A stretch of DNA of 64,000 nt from Chitinophaga sp. GbtcB8 (GTDB lineage Bacteria > Bacteroidota > Bacteroidia > Chitinophagales > Chitinophagaceae). Below the pieces are notes generated by a model. It ran no database searches and was not told where the DNA came from. It worked only from the letters and a program-made list of their open reading frames with translations. Made by a program: the position numbers and the translations under genes. Of the stretch, positions 61,901-64,000 are shown one piece after another (positions within the stretch are counted from its first letter, which is position 1; every line of letters begins with the position of its first letter). The stretch spans positions 1 through 64,000 of the forward strand of contig NZ_JAGXJN010000039.1 in the NCBI RefSeq assembly GCF_019091455.1. The letters are read 5' to 3'.

Positions 61901-64000
61901 AAAAAGCTGGAGGAGATCAACCTGTTTACAAAGGCTGATTTTAAGAAACATGGAACAAGTGCAACACCGGTAAAAACAGTGCATTTCAGCTACAGCTATA
62001 GCTTATGTAAAGGTATTAATACAGGTGTACTGGATGAGAACGGACAAGTGAATGATAACGGCAAGCTTACTTTGGATAGTATATGGTTTACCTATAATGG
62101 CAACAATAAAGGAAGGCGTAACCCTTATATATTCTCCTATAATACTAACAACCCGCGTTATAATGCCAAGTCATATGACCGCTGGGGTAACTATAAGGAT
62201 CCCTTGCAGAATCCCGGCTCCGCAGCCAATAATGTGATCACAAATGCGGAATATCCCTATGCTTTGCAGGATAGCACTATTGCCGCTGAAAATGCCGCCG
62301 CCTGGACGCTTGATTCTATTGTACAACCTTCAGGAGCGCGTATGAAGATCACCTATGAAGGCGACGATTATGCATACGTGCAAAATAAACAGGCTGCGCA
62401 GCTATATAAGGTAGCCGGGTTTTCAGCGTCGGAACCTGAATTGCTAAGCGATCTTACCAATAAGCTGTACAGCAAACAAAATATCTACTATACCACAGAC
62501 AATTTATATGTAGGTATTAATGTGCCTGAAAAAGTGAACAGTAAGCCGGAGGTGTTTGAGCGCTACCTCAGGGGCCTGGGCACCACTTACTTTAAGCTTT
62601 TTGTAAAAATGCCATCGGATAAATGGGGGTCCGGAAGTGAATATGTGTCCTGTTACGCTACGCTGGATTACTCAGACGGCGGTTATGGCTTTATTAATGA
62701 TAATACCATTTGGGTAAAAATGAAACCCATTGATAATAACGGGGAAGAAGGCGGATCATATAGCTCACTGGCCAAAGCCGCTATCCAGTTCCTGCGCCTT
62801 AACCTGCCGTCAAAGGCTTACCCAGGCTCAGATGTTGGCAGCGATGCTGATGTAGGATCTGTAGTAAAAGTGGTTGTAGGCATGGCAGATAATGTAAAGA
62901 GCATGTTCACCTCCTTTGATGAAAATGCACGGAAAAAGGATTGGGCGAAAGAAGTAGATCTGAACCGCACTTACATACGGCTGAACAATCCTTTCTTTAA
63001 AAAATACGGCGGCGGGTTAAGGGTAAAAAGAATAGTTACTTATGACCACTGGAATGCTATGACAAAGCAAAAGGAAGCACAGTATGGTGAAGAATACCAG
63101 TATACTACTACCAAACGGATAAATGGTAAGCTGGAGCTTATCAGCTCCGGTGTAGCATCCTACGAGCCTATGCTGGGCGGAGAGGAAAACCCTTGGCGTG
63201 TGCCTATACAATATAAAGAGCAGGTAGCCGCCCTTGCGCCGGTAAGCATAGGTTATACGGAAGAGCCGCTGGGAGAATCCTTTTTCCCGTCGCCGGTAGT
63301 TGGTTACAGCAAGGTAATGGTACGGTCCATCCACTCAAAGAACACCCGCTCTGCCAATGGTTATGAGGAAACCACCTTCTTTACCAGCTACGATTTCCCT
63401 ACGCTTACCGACAGAACGGAGCTTGCCGACGGAAAGAAAAAGTATAAGCCTGCGCTGGCGAATTTCCTCCGCATCAATGCAAAACACTTCCTGGCAATAA
63501 GCCAGGGCTTTAAGGTAGAGCTGAATGATATGCATGGCAAGCTCCGTTCAAAAGCAACCTATGCAGAATCAGACCCGGATCATTATATAGCCTATACCGA
63601 AAATTTCTATCATGTAGATAACCTGAACCAGGAGTTCAAACATCTGAATAATACAGTATCAGCTATTACTCCGCAGGGTGTGATTGATGCCAGTGCTTCA
63701 ATTGGGAAAGACGTGGAAGTAATGATGGATATGCGGGAGCAACGCTCTGTTACCAACGCATATAACGTGAACCTGAATACTGAAATGTTTGCCGCAGGTA
63801 TAATACCATGGATCATACCGTCCCTGTTTAACCTGGCACAGCGGGATGAGAACAAATTCAGGTCCGTGGCCCTTACCAAGGTAATTAGCCGCCATGGCAT
63901 AATTGACAGCGTACGGGCGGTGGATAAGGGTAGCCGTGTAAGTACCGCCAACCTGTTATATGACAGTGAAACCGGGGAGCCGGTGTTAACCAGCACACAA
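58976..64000 (+). CDS. Giant Rhs-like protein with PA14 domain, incomplete at window edge
   Basis: An uninterrupted frame of 1675 codons starts at ATG 58976 and runs off the window. The N terminus has one hydrophobic segment (VIAIIWLMMLYMETVLPHYA). Residues about 85-165 carry the Bacteroidota Rhs/SpvB-like entry motif: DLFTGDFSYTIPLMDVGGYP, then QEASWVGLGWNINPGAITRN. A PA14 domain sits near 655-765 (HYIISTGSDDGAAVYINGNF). The sequence then continues as beta-rich shell; YD repeats and any C-terminal toxin would lie beyond 64000. Such proteins encapsulate a C-terminal effector. Several shorter minus-strand open frames inside it are shadows. Confidence 0.85.
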   Translation, partial: MILARVAKGRKVIAIIWLMMLYMETVLPHYARGAIVSTGNRIYPVANSNTAVKPAVHINRIKNVLPESSAKGNKVKAIAAGNIGGPGQPESRAFHPVNNANMVDLFTGDFSYTIPLMDVGGYPIAIGYNSGITMDQEASWVGLGWNINPGAITRNMRGIPDDFNGTDSIAKTASIKENKTTGATLGLGAEVVGFPIGLSGSLGIFTNTYRGWGLEVGINPTINVAAGSKGVLTAGLSLTNNSQEGITLSPSLALKTSQEQADAIGFSGSTSVSTAYNTRTGMKALQLSQYLSTYGGSYSGTLLSFAYPSYMPAINLPYTSENFSASFVLGTEFSVVHPSLSVSGYQSKQYIAPEDQHRSIPAYGYLNYQNGATDPGALLDYNREKDIPYREKPQTKNIGIPAYTYDVFSMTGEGTDGMFRAYRGDIGYVYDHHMRTKDASDRVSLDLGAGPQIVHGGVDLNFVSANTQSGPWIEENPLAATIGFRRSDKLFEAAYFRNPAEKVVNTKTFYDAVGGDDAVTVDLFQPGNSSSTLSTTNVLKRYRNKSYIDNIQLRKEQAYKASRDKRTQVISYLTAKEASTVGLTKYIENYKLNTFQLENCDNNFPDETTGDGTGLIGDYHQGTDVNHWLYSRLDPQINFAKVEAMTNELPDYVVDAMKDEFSISWKGRLKADVTGHYIISTGSDDGAAVYINGNFLINRWGIQGEGESSMGKVDLNLVAGEFYDIRVDYFQFRKKGAMKLYWEYLGHPREIIPTKFLYPPQTKDVFEVNGGAILKEKRVNTFRKENHLSEIDVLNPDGRRYVYGLPVYNLKQQEATFSVNASDGNAAEGLVTYVPGTDDSTENKKGNDNYFSREDMPAYAHSFLLTGILSPDYVDLTGNGISDDDPGDAVKFNYTKMAGILNPYKWRTPYSDKAGYNEGLKTDNRDDKGNYVYGEKELWYLNTIESKNMIATFTVSDREDLYEIDRDGKKQKGPAKKLEEINLFTKADFKKHGTSATPVKTVHFSYSYSLCKGINTGVLDENGQVNDNGKLTLDSIWFTYNGNNKGRRNPYIFSYNTNNPRYNAKSYDRWGNYKDPLQNPGSAANNVITNAEYPYALQDSTIAAENAAAWTLDSIVQPSGARMKITYEGDDYAYVQNKQAAQLYKVAGFSASEPELLSDLTNKLYSKQNIYYTTDNLYVGINVPEKVNSKPEVFERYLRGLGTTYFKLFVKMPSDKWGSGSEYVSCYATLDYSDGGYGFINDNTIWVKMKPIDNNGEEGGSYSSLAKAAIQFLRLNLPSKAYPGSDVGSDADVGSVVKVVVGMADNVKSMFTSFDENARKKDWAKEVDLNRTYIRLNNPFFKKYGGGLRVKRIVTYDHWNAMTKQKEAQYGEEYQYTTTKRINGKLELISSGVASYEPMLGGEENPWRVPIQYKEQVAALAPVSIGYTEEPLGESFFPSPVVGYSKVMVRSIHSKNTRSANGYEETTFFTSYDFPTLTDRTELADGKKKYKPALANFLRINAKHFLAISQGFKVELNDMHGKLRSKATYAESDPDHYIAYTENFYHVDNLNQEFKHLNNTVSAITPQGVIDASASIGKDVEVMMDMREQRSVTNAYNVNLNTEMFAAGIIPWIIPSLFNLAQRDENKFRSVALTKVISRHGIIDSVRAVDKGSRVSTANLLYDSETGEPVLTSTQ

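Overview
The window looks like chromosomal DNA of a Bacteroidota member, most likely a Chitinophaga-like Chitinophagaceae. Supporting signs are a SusC/SusD pair, many secreted glycosidases and peptidases, an upstream TTTG / TAnnTTTG promoter architecture (for example 11556-11586, 17320-17350, 37382-37412), a stand-alone MnmD, and a bacterial type I terpene synthase. No tRNA, rRNA, CRISPR array, transposase or phage gene was seen.

Layout. 136-9138: a carbohydrate locus with a divergent AraC regulator, SusC, SusD, an alpha-galactosidase-like glycosidase and galactose mutarotase. 9135-19000: mixed genes (DEDD exonuclease, VOC protein, GH43, HD hydrolase, PQQ-type sugar dehydrogenase, terpene synthase, hybrid histidine kinase, SDR-like protein, TIM-barrel isomerase), with several tail-to-tail overlaps and an 850-bp gap at 16548-17397.

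18973-30465 is the most unusual region: two peptide-export systems side by side. The first has a C39-peptidase ABC exporter and HlyD adaptor, two paralogous Cys-rich class I lanthipeptide-like precursors with GG leaders (22684-22857, 23084-23257), and a LanC cyclase, but no LanB dehydratase in the window. Three of its promoters share a 20-bp box exactly 41 bp upstream of their -7 elements. The second has two Cys-free GG-leader peptides (26100-26279, 26371-26574) with a common promoter block, one carrying a GxxxGxxxG zipper, followed by an XRE regulator, a second HlyD adaptor and a second C39 ABC exporter. An orphan response regulator and a phosphopantetheinyl transferase lie between them.

30494-39429: a YeeE/YedE pair, a HigBA-type toxin-antitoxin pair, an amine oxidase, a CGNR regulator facing an EamA transporter across a 26-bp palindrome, a secreted protein made of DTA-containing heptads, MnmD, and a DUF4139 protein with an inserted carboxypeptidase-regulatory-like domain. 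39589-55113: a peptide and hydroxyproline locus holding all four enzymes of trans-4-hydroxy-L-proline catabolism plus permease and AraC regulator, flanked by S9, DUF885 and M20 peptidases and a GH127 arabinofuranosidase.

55580-64000: an apparent operon of a predicted outer-membrane barrel protein, a secreted beta-rich protein and a giant Rhs-like protein with a PA14 domain. The Rhs-like gene starts at 58976 and is still open at the window edge.
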